Positions 11,869 through 25,774 of a stretch of DNA of 64,000 nt are shown one piece after another. Below the pieces are notes generated by a model. That model saw only the letters and a program-made list of their open reading frames with translations. It made no database searches and had not been told where the DNA came from. Source of the DNA: Cinclus cinclus (taxonomy: Eukaryota > Chordata > Aves > Passeriformes > Cinclidae). Every line of letters begins with the position of its first letter. The first letter of the stretch is position 1. The translations under genes were made by a program, and so were the position numbers. The stretch spans positions 992,001 to 1,056,000 of the forward strand of contig NW_026912192.1 of NCBI RefSeq assembly GCF_963662255.1, given 5' to 3'.

Positions 11869-14800
11869 GTTCATCTCCCCTCATGGACACATTCACGAAC
11901 AACTGACCAGATTTGGCAGAGAACATCCAATAAAACTCACAGTCCGGGAGCAGAAAATCTCTTGGGGTTTAGTTCCATCTCTCACCTGTTCCAAATGCAG
12001 GGAAGATGGGCTTTTGTCACACATCACAACAGCAGTGATGGATCAGGGCTTTTGTTAAATTTAATGAAAGGGTATTAAAAATAAACTAAGTGTGATATGT
12101 CTTTTAAGGCCATTAAAGCTTTTTAAAACCCAAGGAGATCATCACAATGCCCGAGTTCAGTCTCCTATTCGTACTGGTTTTGATAGCATGAAATACATAG
12201 GGTTCTTTTAAGAAATGGTAATTTGTAGCATCTAAACCTCTGGCTCCTCTTGATTTGCACTTACAGCCCCTTGCAGGAAGCTCTGCAGCCTTTTTTTCCA
12301 TCCTACATTGGAGAGAGGATGCGTATGAGTGACACACATATGCACAGACTGTCTTTCTGGCTCTTCAAAAAGTTAAAAACGCCTGTAAGAAAAATGATAT
12401 AAAGCAATAATGTGTCTCAGACTGTTCAATAAAAAGGAAAACGGAGCTTTAATGTCCCTTTAATGAGAGGTGTTGAATAAAATCTTCTCCCTGAGTTTGC
12501 ACACAGTAATAGCATTTTTTTTAACAAACAAAACTAAGATTTTTTTTTTGGACCAAATAAGTTAGGTCTGTATGAGAACAGCTCAGGAGGCTTTCAGGGC
12601 TCACAGCGATGATGGCAGAGCACAGAACATTAAAAATGAAGTGTTAGTTCCCTGACTTAATGCCCGGATGGAGCCAAACCATTTTGCAGAGAGACAAAAG
12701 AGCTTCTTCTCCTTGTTTCCGAGCTCCCAAGTCAGCCTGTAGTTCATCTCCTGCACCAGTGCAGACCAATCTGACGTGGGTAAGTAACAGATCCGGCTCC
12801 CGAGCTCCAAGCCACACGGCCCCGACGCGAACGCAAGTCAGGAATACAAAAACAGCTGTGCAAGAAAGATGAGAGAAAAATCAGAAGAGATATTCTCCTA
12901 TTTCTACACAGCAATACCGAGCCAAGCTGTCTACATCCAGGACCAGGTTTTCAAACAGTACCCTAACTCTTTACCTAGATGGAAAAGGTCAAGTGGCTTG
13001 GCCCATGCCAAGCCAATGATCCTATTCATGAGAAGGAACAAACCAGCTCCCTGTCAAATCAAACCATTTGAAATCTGACCTGTCAGATGCTCTCATGGAC
13101 CAGCAATAGGGATCAGCATCCAGGCCTACGTGGATTTGTTTCTTGCAGACCATTTTCCCTCTTGGAATTACATTTCTTTTATAGCTTTTGTTCCATTTTA
13201 GTCCTTGAGAAGCAAGTTCTGGGTGAATACCATGCAGAGGTCCAGAATGGTAGTGCTGCTTTATTTTTCCCATCAGTTCCTAGCTTGGTGTTCTGACAGA
13301 CTATCCCGGAATTCAGAGGTCAAGCAGGGTTGGCTTTGCATCGCCTGTACCTCTGGTCCCACTTTTTGCAAACACAACTTGTGCCAAGGTCACTGAACTC
13401 ATCACCTCAGCTTTTCCCTCCAAAAGATCCCCTCCTTATTTCCCTGTAGGTGAACTCAGATCCACTCTTCACCTCCACTGGTCATCCAAGTGTCCATTCT
13501 GTTCCCCCAGTGACCCCAGCAAGGTCCCTTTGCCTTTCTCCTGCCCCTCTCCAGCCCCAGGCCGCTCCTCTGCTTGCTCTCTCCCACGGGCCTCATCCTA
13601 CACGGAGCCTCTCCTCCCTTTCTCGCCGGCTGCTGCCAGGGAAGGAGGACACAGAGTCCCGAGGGCTGAGCCCTGCCTGCTAGCCCTGGAGAGTCCTGGC
13701 TGCGCTCCCCATGGGCCTCGGAGAAATTTCCCAGAGGAACCGCCTGCCGGGCTCCCTTCAACTACCTCAGCAATCCCCTCAAAAATGCCTCCTCACTCCC
13801 CTGGACATCCCCTCGCATTTTCCTACACAAACACTTCTTGTCTCCCCTCTAAATGACACCGGGGCTTTCAGCTAAATCAATGGCATGACCCGTGCCGCCT
13901 ACTGCTCATGGGTCACCCAACCACAATCAAGAGCAAATGCTGGTTGGCCTTTAAGAACCTGAAATAACTTTGAAGCAAAAGAAATAATCTTTTTTCTTCT
14001 TTCACATGCTGGACTTGCCTCTGGGGATATGTGCTGAGCTCTCGCTGCAGGGGACTGTCAGGCCCGAATGGCTGGGAGTTCATCTTCTTCTCCCTTGGTC
14101 GTCAGAAATTGTCATTAATTACACCACAGAAATGCTTTCTGAAACCTTTCCCCTTTCCTGTCCTTTGCTGGTACATCTTCTCTCTCTGCCTTTGAATTTA
14201 CAGCTGTTCTTAGGCGGGACCAAGGTGAAATTTTTAGCTGGATTTTTCTAAAATTTCTAATTATACTGAAATTATTTCCAATTCCCCAATGAGAAGAGCA
14301 CAGACTCACAGCCATTCAGGGCTGGCAGCCACCGAGGGAAATCTGAGACAGTATTAATACAAGTGACCTTTCCTGTGAGTAGCCATCACTCCAGTCCTCC
14401 AGCCTCAGCAAGTTTCTGCCGTGAATGGACCCAACTTCTAATGCAAACCTAAATTTCCGTCAGCTTTTGTTAGAAAGATCCCGGACAGTAAATCATACTA
14501 CAGAATTTAAAATTTGCACAAAGAATAACAGACCCAGGCCAAACCCAACCACCCCATCACTGCTCCACCCCACTTTTGGCAGAAACAGTCGTATTGTTTA
14601 CAAATCTTCTCCTTCCCTGCTGCTTAGTTCTTCACTGCACATCCCCAGAGAGGATTTACTCCACCTTTCGTTCACCACAGCACCTCTCTCCTCAGCACAA
14701 ATCCCACTTGGCACAGATAAAACGGAGCAGACCTAAGGCAATGGATCCAGCAGCAGCTGCAATTCCAAGCTCCCCGTTCCCTGGATTGCCCACCCAAGCG

Positions 14801-15361
14801 CTCCTGGCAACCTCACCTCAGCCCGGACTCTCTGTCCTCAGAGGGAAACACAGCCTGATGGGACACGGCTCTGGCACTCCACTTCCTCTTGCTCCTGCTG
14901 ACCTGGAAAGCCACAGGTAAACCCAGTCCCCCGGACTTCGAATCCCTGGACACCAGCAGAGCTGGAGTTTCACCCAGATTCCAGATTCCCAAGGCACTTC
15001 ATCCCAGCAAGGAGGAAAAGGGGAACCCTGTATCCTCTGACTGACCTCACAGCACAGGCAGGACCGGGAGCCCTCCACTGGACTTTGCACAAAGGGACAC
15101 CCAGGGTGCTGCATTGCAAGAAATCCCAAAGAGAAATGCCTCCAAAACCTGACAGAGAAAGGTTTCAAGTCACTCCAGAACACAGACGGCTGTTCATGCC
15201 TTCTCAGGCCACACCAACCCTGTCCTATCCACCTGAGCTGTGCAGGTGAGCTGTGCAAAGGCTCCCCTTCCTCCCAGGCAATTGCTGTCTGAAGCCACAG
15301 ATGTCCGCCCTGGGCAGCACCTGTAAACAATGTGGGAAAGGCAAAATGAGAATGTTTTCTG

Positions 15362-15396
15362 TCAGAAAATGAATAATAATAATGATAATAATAATC
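15362..15396. repeat. AAT-type microsatellite
   Basis: An imperfect run of aat and gat triplets lies in otherwise ordinary sequence. It creates a run of Tyr, or Ile on the other frame, in minus-strand frames that should not be read as protein. Confidence 0.85.
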
Positions 15397-17071
15397 AGAA
15401 CTCCTGACAAATTCAGTAACATCACTTTCATATGATAAATACTGGCCATGCCCATCCTTCCGGCCCATGTGAAAACAGGAAGGAGAACTACAGGAAAAGC
15501 AGAGTCCCTTCTTTGGATGTCTAAAGACTCTTCTGCACTTTATGCTCTTTGTGCTCTTTAAATGAATGGATTGCTGCTAAAAGAACCTCAGGCCCGTATT
15601 TTCTCAGCCACAGGCAGGACAAGGTGACTTGAAGCTGGAGAGCAGGGAGATGCAGGACCTTGGCAAGCGAGGGATAAGAGCAGGGGAAGCAGGGGAGGTG
15701 GCGGGGGAGAGCTGGACACTTGAAGGAACAGGTATTTTCTTGTTTACATTCATCAGTGCTGGGAACTTGGAAAACACGTGGTGCTGCATGCATCGAGGAC
15801 ACAATGCCCATGCTGTGGTTGTCTTCCCTTTACTCATAAGCCTTGGCTTCACCCCCTTTCCAGGGTGTCAGATCTTCCCCCTGGTCTCTCTGACCTGCCT
15901 CGGCTAGCTCAGGGTCAGAGAGATGGGGGATTTTTTATCTGACATGGACAAAGGTAAAAGATGAGAGGAGGCTCTCTTTCCTGGGATGATCCAAGTTTAT
16001 TGTCCTGAAGGGTTCCAGGGAGAAGAGAGATAGCATGGGAAACACGGGGTATTTTCAATCCCAACTCAGGGGCGGAGGAATCCCGTATCACAGCCACTCA
16101 GGGCTGGCCAGGGGAAAGGGAGGGGTTAAGGGAAGGGGACAACCACGATACAAACCGAGAGTGAAACAGAACGAACCATCCTCAGTGCAACACAAAAACA
16201 TAAATGTGCATTAAAACACCAGGGGAGCAGAGAAGTCCTCCAGGCTAAAGGTGAGTCTGGTCCCACTCCAGGGATGTATCCACTAAAGGAGGGGAGTTGT
16301 TTATGGGAACTGACCACAAAAATCAAACCCAACAAACATTGAAAGGGACTCTGTCGAGCTGCACCACCGAGTGTTGGCAGCAGGCAGAGGCACGAGGTGC
16401 ACGCATGACCGAGAAGTACCACTTCACTTGGTTTTTCTGCTTATGTGGATTTCAGTTCTGCTTCACTTCACAGCTGCTATTCTGTCAAGGTCACTTCCAT
16501 TTTCACAAGCCTGTGTCACGTGTGGTCAAGGCTGGAAATCCTCCCTTAGGATTTCCATGTCTCATCTGGATTTGCCAGGAAGCACGTGCACACAGAGATG
16601 CCCGTTTCCGTGACAGGTCACTCAGAAATCATGTAAGCCAGCAACTTGCTCCTCACTGGATCACTTGGAAATACATAAAAGAGCCAGAAGAAAAATAACC
16701 AATCAACAACCCACATTTGTTGACATAGCTTAGTGCAGCTTCATCCTAATATTCTGCCCAGTGATGGAGAGAAAGAAGGAGGAAAGCTGTTCTCCCACTT
16801 CTCCCAGTTCTGCACCAAGCAGCTGGAAACAGCCAGCACTGCCCTCACCTGCAGCTGTGGCAGCTTCCCTCCTTCCTTCAGCCTCGCCCTGACTTCTGAG
16901 GGGCCAGAGGCACCACACCACCCAAAAGCATCAGCGCTCACACCCAGTGCCAGTACGGATGTCTTCATGGTCCATCTTTGGCCAAACAAACCTTGGGCAT
17001 GGTTTTGCTTTCCTGACAGACTTGGGCAATCTCATTCCCATTTATCAAGGCAACGCACCCCCCTCCTCCCT

Positions 17072-17093
17072 CCCCCCCCCCCCCCCCCCCCCC
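17072..17093. repeat. Poly-C tract, 22 bases
   Basis: An uninterrupted run of 22 C follows cctcctccct. It is G-quadruplex/i-motif prone and a likely site of sequencing length error. Confidence 0.95.
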
Positions 17094-18132
17094 GCGTATG
17101 GCTCTGGAGTAAGAGCCCCTCTGGAACAAGAACTCGAGAGAAGACTGCAGGGAAGAATCCAAGAGCAAAATGAAATCCCACATATTCAATGCAGGCCGGC
17201 TTCTGGCAGGTTCCTTGTGGCTTTTGGGGCACAAGAAAAGCCTTTAGACCATAAAAACATATGTGAAAACCCCACACCGAGCACTTGGTTTTAAAGCTGT
17301 TATTGCACTTCATGTTACAGATAACAGAATTGCTTTGGGATTTGGCATTTCCTGCACCCACACAAACACATTAAAATAATTAAGTGCTGAGTCCTGAAGC
17401 TCAGTTCTTCCAATCTTATTTTGGTGGTGTCACTTGACATACCAAAATCCAAAGCAATACTTCCAAAAATGAAAAGCAACTCCCTCCCCTCCCCATTCAG
17501 TTTTCCAGTGGAGGGATCCTTTTAAGAACAAGTTAAAGAAAAGAAGAAAAGCCCAAGACCTACTATGAGCTAGTGTACCAACCCCCTGTTTTCCATAGAT
17601 TCTCATTATGCCTGATGGCTTCTCTAAGAAAATCAATTTGTACATGTAAAAACCTGTCAAGTAGGGGCAGGGGTTTCTGAGCCCCCACCTCGCAGGTGAA
17701 GGATCTGAGGAAGAGTGGCACAGAGGGATCCCAAAGTGCCCAAGAGAGGTTCAAGTTCACTGTGTTTGGGCAGCATTATTTGAAACCAAAGTGCTCTGCA
17801 GCTGCCCCAAGCCTGGAGTTCACAGAAACAAAATGAGCTCCCCCTCCTGCCTCGTTTTCTGACTTCTCTCATCAAGGGACAATCACATCATGCAAAAAAT
17901 AAGAGAGAAGATGCTAACACCAGTCCAGTGCCCCCCAACAGCTGGCACCAGGATTCATTCCCTCCCCTGGCTGATGGAACTTAAACCCAGCTGTTCTGGG
18001 ATTTAAGGAGCAAAGCCCAGCTTTGCCACTTGCTGTTCCACTCCTTCCCGCATCTGCAGAGCACAGAGATTGCTGGGTTCCATATTACATCTCAAAGCAG
18101 CAGCCCTGGGAGTGCTGCTGGAACCCAGAACA

Positions 18133-18146
18133 CCCCCCCCCCCCCC
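18133..18146. repeat. Poly-C tract, 14 bases
   Basis: An uninterrupted run of 14 C lies in non-coding sequence just upstream of a solo LTR. Confidence 0.95.
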
Positions 18147-18436
18147 ATTCCCAGACACCAACCGGACTGGTCAGCCTCATACTCCTCAGGGACAAAAAAA
18201 CCAAAAACCAGTAAAAAAAATGGGTATTTTACACCAAACAGGACCCATTTCAGAGGACAAATATCCCACACTGCCACCCTGAGCATGCCCAAGGCTTTGT
18301 GACAGAAAAGCAAAACTTCACATGTGAAGCACCATTTCCCTTGGAACAACACCCTCCATAAAAATTGCCACATAAAAGCCCAGGTGTTTGCAACATCCTC
18401 GGTAACACATTGCACATAAAGGATCAGGTCCCTGGG

Positions 18437-19115
18437 TGTCCTTGTTTGAAAGACAGGTGTTTGCTAAGGAAAGCAGAAGCTTCCCTTTGGACTGAAAAAT
18501 GTGATGCTTCCTTCCTTCCGATTATAATGATTTTGAAATTAAGGGAGCTCTCAGCCAAAGATATGGGGGTAGGAATAACAGTTCTTTACTAGTATACCTA
18601 ACAAGACAAACAAGAACAACAGCTATGAAATTACCCACAAACAGAACAGTAACTCAGTCCCAGTCCTTTCTGAGCTGCAGTTCCCGGTGCTGGGGGCGGG
18701 CAGGTCCTGCAGAGCCGCAGGAGGGCTGGGGGTGATGGCAGCGTTGTCCCAGGGGGAGAGAGAGATGGAGAGAGCCCTCCGCTCACGGTGTCGGTCCTGG
18801 TGCTCGGCACAGTGCTGGATGGTGGTAGTTTACAGCAAGAAGACAGCAGGGCAAGGTCCGACAGCAGTGAGGATGGTTCCCGACGCTGGGATGGCGGTGA
18901 TGGGAAAGAGGCAGCGATTGTCCTTCTCCTCTGAACTCCGAGGGGAGAATGGGCCGAGGCCCCGCCTTCCGCTTCCTCTTCTGGATGTTTGAATCTCGGG
19001 GGGTTTCCCTCTTCTCTCCCCTCCCCCTTGCCACCAGGGCCTAGTCAACAGGTATCTTAGCATGACAATGGGGAAAATTCCACAGAGGGAAAAAGGAAAG
19101 AACCAACCCCCAACA
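18437..19115 (-). mobile_element. Old solo LTR of the 33.9-40.7 kb ERV family
   Basis: This stretch aligns end to end with the LTRs at 33,919 and 40,003. It begins tgtccttgtttgaaagacagg and ends ccccaaca-like TG...CA termini, but carries many substitutions. No internal retroviral sequence follows, so it is a solo LTR left by LTR-LTR recombination. It lies in the same orientation as the full element (element sense on the minus strand). The flanks (ccctggg and ggtgat) show no obvious target duplication, in keeping with age. Confidence 0.9.
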
Positions 19116-19500
19116 GGTGATCATCCTTATCTCTGTAGGAAGTATCTTCTGTTAATGGGCCATTGAGTCCTACTGTATAACTGATGAGATTACATCATCC
19201 TATTGGGAGATACTCCAGCCAGGAGGACTAGCCAAGCCTTTCCTACCTAGATAAAAAACTGAGGCTTAGAACGCCAAAGGCAACCTTTTTCCACTGGATT
19301 CCAGAGGAAGAACCAGGCTTTTTTTCCACATCATTACTGGACCCTTTGGAGGAAAACTGCACCAGCACCCTGACTGACAGGGTATCAGGTTGTATTCTGA
19401 CTCTGTTAGTGGTTGTATTTTTTTTTTAATTGCATGTATTTTGTTTTTCCTTTTTCTCTTCCCTATTAAAAATTGTATTACTGACTTGAAGTCTCACTGG
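19116..19500 (+). mobile_element. LTR-like repeat, related to 45,960-46,372
   Basis: The block shares a colinear string of segments with 45,960-46,372: tatcttctgttaatgggcc, attacatcatcc, agccaagc.tttcctacctaga and gtatcaggttg.attctgactct. It has a poly-T stretch and a degenerate polyadenylation-like end (ctattaaaaattg). Two separate copies in the window show that it is dispersed. Its look fits an avian ERV LTR, but I cannot name the family. Confidence 0.6.
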
Positions 19501-19539
19501 TTTTGCTTTTGATCCAGTACAGGTGGGTTGGACTGTGAG

Positions 19540-19630
19540 GGTACACAGAGACCCACTGGGACATACTGGGACATACTGGGAATGATACTGGGCAATAATG
19601 TAGCAAACTGAGGATACTGTGAGTGATACG
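19540..19630 (+). repeat. Short tandem repeat (gggacatact)n
   Basis: Imperfect decamer-like units such as tgggacatac and tgggaatgatac repeat between an LTR-like block and a CpG-rich segment. Confidence 0.5.
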
Positions 19631-19892
19631 AGGTATAGTGGGACCAACTGGGGACACAGGGAACAGTGTCTCATCCGCCACAGCCTCACAGCTCCTCATA
19701 ATACAGTTCGGCACCAAAAACACCTGCAAAGTTCGGTGCCCAAAAAGCCTGGTTAGAGCCCCCCAAGCTTCCCCCAAGTGCTCCAGAACCACATGCGTTC
19801 TGCCCTGGGGACCTCAAGTCACGGCTCGGACTCAAAAGTGTCCCCCAGGTGCTTTCCCGGACCCCAAATGCTTCGTCCGAGCCACTTCCGGG

Positions 19893-20061
19893 ACTACAGC
19901 TCCCATCATGCTCCGCAGTCCCGTTAGAGTGCTATTCCAGCCGTGACTACATCTCCCATCAGGCACCGCGACCCACAAAGAGACAATGCGGATGCGCCCT
20001 CCTGTGATGCTCCGCGGCTGTATTCAATCGTATTATGCCCGTGCCTACAATTCCCATCATC
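19893..20061 (+). promoter_or_regulatory. Cluster of three ZNF143/THAP11-type sites in CpG-rich DNA
   Basis: Three close matches to the SBS consensus (actacaattcccatcatgc type) lie at 19,893-19,911 (ACTACAGCTCCCATCATGC), 19,946-19,964 and 20,044-20,061. This motif is a known core-promoter element bound by ZNF143. The surrounding 19,730-20,280 is CpG-richer than its neighbours. I see no coding exon next to it, so it is either a promoter whose gene lies outside the window, an orphan promoter, or a motif carried in a repeat. Confidence 0.65.
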
Positions 20062-20379
20062 CCCCGCGCCCCAGAGAGCCCCGTTCTAGCCCCCCAGGTG
20101 CCCGCCCGGACCCCGAAGCGCTCCACATTCCCCTCCCTGACCTCCAAGTTTTCGCCCTGGACCCCCAAGAGCTCTCCCAGCCTCCGAGGTGTCCGTCAGA
20201 ATCCCTCAGTGCCCTGCCCAGTGCCCACCCGGCCCATTGAAGTGTCCTACATACCCTCAAGTTCTAAATTCCCTGTGTAGACCCAAGACTGCCCCAAATG
20301 TACCCCAGAAATGTCTCCCTTGACTCCAGAGTGGCCCCTTTTACCCTGTCTGAGAAAATGATAACAAGGATTAGAGAAG

Positions 20380-20640
20380 GACTGAAAAAAGTCTACTTAT
20401 CATACAGAAGGAGAAAGCAATAGCCAGTAGTTTTCAATTAATTAATGAAGGGAATTGTGTTACTTAGAACCAATCACCAAGAATTTTTATGATTGCTAAA
20501 ACCGTATCGATTTTTTAACACATAAATGAAAAATTAGGTAATAAAAATATTATTTTTATTATTAAAAGAAAAACATCTTTGTAATTTTATTATTTTATTA
20601 ATATATAATTATAATAATAAACATGCAGGGATTTTTTTTA
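20380..20640. repeat. AT-rich island
   Basis: The sequence is dominated by aattaat, tattattttt and taataataa runs between a CpG-rich block and a minisatellite. No coding content or named repeat is visible. Confidence 0.75.
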
Positions 20641-20899
20641 TGTTTTAGGATGTCAGTCCCAGGTGGGCAATGTCTGACATGGTGAGGTTGGAGGTGAGAA
20701 GCAGGTTGTCCAAATAGGGTCAACCCTGAAAGGGATCATTCTTCTCTGTGCCCAGACCTTCTAAGGTGACATTCATCATCAAGATCACCTGGGGAATGCT
20801 TCGGTCACCTCTTCTCTGAATTGAAAAATTTAAAAAAATATTCACTTGATTAAAACCAAAAATCATGAGGTGCACTTTGAACTCTCTCTCCTTAACGCT

Positions 20900-22345
20900 G
20901 ACACTGACACTGGGGATCCAAGAGCATTGTGACTGAGGAACCTCATGGAACCAAGAGTCCATTGCTACACTGTGCAGCCTGTGGAACCAAGGGGAGCACA
21001 GTGACATTGCGGGGCCTCATGGAACATTGGAGACTATTCTGACACTCTGGGACCCACTGGAACAAGGGACTGTTACAGCTTGGCAGGGCCTCATGGAATC
21101 AAGGGCACGGCAGTGAACACTGTGGGTCTGCACAGGATGAAGGGTTCATTCTGACACCGTGGAACCCAGGATACCATTGTAACACTATGGGGCACCATGG
21201 AAACAAAGGTGCATTGTGACAGAGCAGGACCTCATGAAACCATCGAGGCCATTTTTACACATTGAGGCCTTGTGAAACCAAAGGGCCATGGTGGCACTTC
21301 AGAGCCTTGTGGAGCAAACAGGACCCTAGTGACACTGTTGGACTCAGTGGAACCAAGGGGCCATTGTGACACTTTGGGTGTCATGGAATCAATGGTCTGT
21401 TTTGACACTGCAGGCCTTAACGAATCACAGAGACTATTGTGGCACTGCAGGTGATGTCTTGGAGTGGCTACCTAGAACACAGGCTAGACAAGGTTAAGGG
21501 AATAAAGTCGGTGCTTATTAAAGGCCTTCAATAGATACACCTTGGACAGTGAAAAGCTTCCCAGAGGCTACACCCAAGGTGGATGGTGGTCATGACTTTT
21601 TCAGACAGATATAAGTTTGGTCTGTTTGCATATAAGGGGTTAATCCTCCACTTACAGCTTCCGCTAATGAAGTCATATTCCCTCAGTTTGCTCCCCCCTC
21701 CCAATTCACTTTTGTTTATTGTATTTGGAACCTGAGGCTGTAGGGTGTCCTTGAGTTTCAGAGGAATCTTTTTGTCTGACCAAAATGTGAAGATAGTTAA
21801 CTAATACTTTCTATGGAGTTTAGAGTTATGCATTGATGCATAACAGGATTTCAAAAATATAAAGGCTAAAATCTTATGCCATGACAGGCCTCACTGAACC
21901 AAGGGGCCACTGTGACACTTTGTGGCCCCATGGAACCAAGGAGTCCATTGTGACGCTACAAGGCCTCATGGAAGCAAGGAACCATTGTGACACTCTGGGG
22001 TCTTGTTGTGCTAAGGGGTGATTGTGTCACTGTGTGACACCATTGAATTAAGGAGTCCATGGTGACACTGCAGGGCCCCATGGAACTAAGGATTCATGGA
22101 ACAGTGCGGACCCCATGGAACCAAAGATCCACTGTGACACAGCAGGGCCTCATGGAATTCTGGAGACCATGATGACACTTTGAGGCCACGTTGAATCAAG
22201 GGGCTCTGCAGGGCCTCGTGGAACCAAGGAGACCATTCTGCCATTGTGAGTCCCCACAGAACCAAGGGTCCATTGTGACACTGCATCACCAAGGAGACCC
22301 CTGTGACACTGCAAGGCCTCATGGGAACAAGGGACCTTGCAGTCC
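20900..22345. repeat. Degenerate ~40-bp minisatellite
   Basis: Units built on a core like catggaaccaaggggccat followed by tgtgacactgcggggcct repeat imperfectly from about 20,900 to 21,450 and again from 21,889 to 22,345. The gap is an inserted LTR-like element. Units vary in length and sequence, so the array is old. Confidence 0.85.
21450..21888 (-). mobile_element. Solo LTR-like insertion splitting the minisatellite
   Basis: About 438 bp of unrelated sequence interrupts the 40-bp minisatellite, which resumes immediately after it. Termini fit TG...CA (tgtcttggag ... ccatgaca). Bases cagg flank the left side and gg the right side, so any target duplication is ambiguous. Orientation is tentative: an AATAAG-like signal reads on the minus strand. 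Confidence 0.55.
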
Positions 22346-22500
22346 CTTGTATATCTGCAGAGGGATTTGTCTCCTCTACAATGCATGTGGGGGAGACACC
22401 TGGCTGAGGGCTCCACATCCTCCTGCCTTAATTTTCTTTGCATTTCTCATTGTTCTTTCAAAATACCCAAACCCAGGGTGAAGATGTTGAGCTAAGACAA
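22346..22500 (+). other. Orphan 3'-flank of a ZNF copy
   Basis: The string ggagacacctggctgagggctccacatcctcctg and the following ttttctttgcatttctc match the 3' flank of ZNF copies at 25,230-25,290, 33,490-33,540 and 49,610-49,690. It therefore marks the tail of a lost upstream ZNF unit and shows that the cluster grew by tandem duplication. Confidence 0.7.
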
Positions 22501-22611
22501 CGATGGCAACATGGGGGGGGATCTTCCAGGGGATGTGGGGGGTGCTGTGTTCAAGAGGGTTGAGGGTTCCTGGGAGGGATTTGGGGGTCGCTCAGGGTCT
22601 TGGATATTCTA

Positions 22612-22700
22612 GGCTGAGCAGTTCTAATTGCTTTGGGAAACTCTGGCAGAGGTTCTGGGGCAGTTGATCAAGGATCCCCTGCCCAGGAACTGTCCACATA
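22612..22700 (+). other. Exon-like block conserved in units A and C, unidentified
   Basis: The translation reads TLAEVLGQLIKDPLPRNCPH here and TLAEFLGQLTKDPLPWNCPH at 46,877-46,940. The changes keep the reading frame and are mostly conservative, and an ag precedes the block. It may be a duplicated exon fragment of an unknown gene, or it may simply be a conserved flank. No function is assigned. Confidence 0.3.
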
Positions 22701-22789
22701 TCCCCTGTACCAGTTTTGGGTTTCTCCTGTCCTGGATCCCCCTCTCCTCGCTGTCATTCTCCTTGCCCCCTGCTCATTCTCATGTTACC

Positions 22790-23195
22790 TCCCTCCTGGT
22801 CCCACCCTGCTCCCATCCCAGTCTGGATCCCACTCTTGGTCTCATTCCCTGTCCCGTATTCTCTGTCTGGTTGTCATTCTCATAATCCCGGTCCCATATT
22901 CCCTGTCCTGTTCCCGTTCTCATATTCCCAGTCCTCATGCTGGTCCCGCATTTCCATTTCCATATTTCCTGTCCCATTTCCGTATTTCCATTCCCAGCCC
23001 TATTTCTAATCCCGGTCCCATCTTTCTAATCCCTATCCCATATTCTCTCTCCAGTTGCTGTATCTGTATTCCCTGTCCTGTTCCCACATTTCCATTCCCA
23101 GTTCGTGTCCTGTATTCCCCGTCCCAGTCCTGTATTCTTGTTTCTGTTCCTGGTTCCCGTTCCCATTCCCTGTCCCCATTCCCTGTTCCCTCTCA
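22790..23195. repeat. Minisatellite upstream of ZNF copy A
   Basis: Degenerate units such as cccatattccctgtcc and cccattcccagtcc repeat up to the copy A promoter. The same kind of repeat lies at the same place in units B (31,085-31,255) and C (47,030-47,590 and 47,940-48,150), so it is part of the duplicated unit. Confidence 0.85.
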
Positions 23196-23235
23196 CCAGG
23201 CCCCGCCGCCATCGCTCCGGCCCCCCCGCGGCCCA

Positions 23236-23307
23236 CACGTGACCAGGGAGAACCCCGCGCTGCTTCCGCCCACCAATCACAGCGCGCGATCGCTCCTGGA
23301 TTTGCAT
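23236..23307 (+). promoter_or_regulatory. Promoter module of ZNF copy A: E-box, CCAAT, octamer
   Basis: CACGTG (23,236-23,241), CCAAT (23,273-23,277) and the octamer ATTTGCAT (23,300-23,307) occur in fixed order and spacing, about 100-150 bp before the presumed first exon. The same three motifs sit at matching places in copies B and C, inside otherwise diverged, GC-rich sequence. No TATA box is evident. Confidence 0.7.
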
Positions 23308-23399
23308 AACCACGCTTTCGGTCCTGACCCCGCCCACCGCCGGCTGAAGCCGCGTCCGGGAGCTGTTTATTCCCAGTTCCCTCCCAGTGCTCCCAGTAA

Positions 23400-25088
<1,689 letters not shown>

Positions 25089-25680
25089 CACCACTAAGGG
25101 AAGCCCTGCAAATCAAGTGCAGGAAGAGCTTCATGTGCTGCTCCAGCTCCATCCCCCGTGGCAGGATCTGTGCTGGATGTTCCTGTGGCCCCCAGTGGGC
25201 AGAGCATTGCTGGTCCATGGTGCCCGTGATCTATGTTAGAAATACACCTGGCTGGGTGGCTCCACATCCTCCTGGCTCCCCATGGGCACCTGGACATATC
25301 CACAGATCAACATCAGAAATCCATTGTGAAGAGCACGTTTGTCGACTTCTGACCCGAGAAAAATCTCACTCTTTGCATCTTCTGGTGGTATCAAGCAACA
25401 CTGAATGGCCTTGGAGGTCTTCTCCAATAGAAATCCATCATTTTAATCCTTTCTGGCTCATGGGCATCTTCCACAGCCAAATGGGAACATACTGGGGCAA
25501 ACCCCACAATTTTGGAGATGGTGGGGTGGAAACCCCTTCAAAAAGGGTTCTTCCCACCCAGCCAAGCATGTGGATGCTTTGCCAGCAGGGACACATAAAT
25601 TCTTTTGTTTTGGCCTTGAAACAAAAAGGTTTCTGTTCATTCCTTTGAAAGCCCTGTAACTGGGGTTAAAAATAACGACA
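25089..25680 (+). other. 3' flank of ZNF copy A, with the empty ERV target site
   Basis: This segment is nearly identical to 33,365-33,918 downstream of copy B. At 25,651-25,665 it reads gtaactggggttaaaa without interruption. In copy B the same sequence is split by an ERV after aactgggg. It is non-coding apart from a degenerate finger-like scrap near 25,110-25,140. Confidence 0.85.
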
Positions 25681-25689
25681 AGGAACTAA

Positions 25690-25774
25690 GACATGGGTGG
25701 GGCCATGGGGGGAGATGGATGAGGATGTGAGGAACATGGATGGGGACATTGCAAAGTGCTGTCCAATGCAGGTA
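25690..25774 (-). pseudogene. CYP4-like: CYP4-type cytochrome P450 last-exon remnant (unit A)
   Basis: On the minus strand, an acceptor (gtggcag) is followed by a frame reading CIGQHFAM. That is the C-terminal half of the P450 haem-binding loop, whose Cys is the haem thiolate ligand. The frame then runs into a ggacatggatgggg-type repeat rather than the rest of the exon. Comparable remnants lie at 40,866-40,944 and 49,950-50,048 in the other units. The loop matches the CYP4 pattern (NCIGQ.FAM.EMKV). No other P450 exon is recognisable nearby, so this is a truncated duplicate. Confidence 0.65.

Larger units (their letters stand above)
11869..18436. other. Single-copy DNA without a recognisable gene
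   Basis: I read both strands and found no frame resembling a known protein, no convincing exon chain and no RNA gene. Open frames here are short and overlap on opposite strands. The stretch holds several homopolymer and simple-repeat tracts, listed separately, and pyrimidine-rich patches such as 13,450-13,860. It could be intronic or intergenic. Confidence 0.6.

Noticed and set aside
16947..17361. Pro-rich/Gly-rich frames spanning 17,072-17,093
   Set aside because: They come from a 22-base poly-C tract that is open in all frames.
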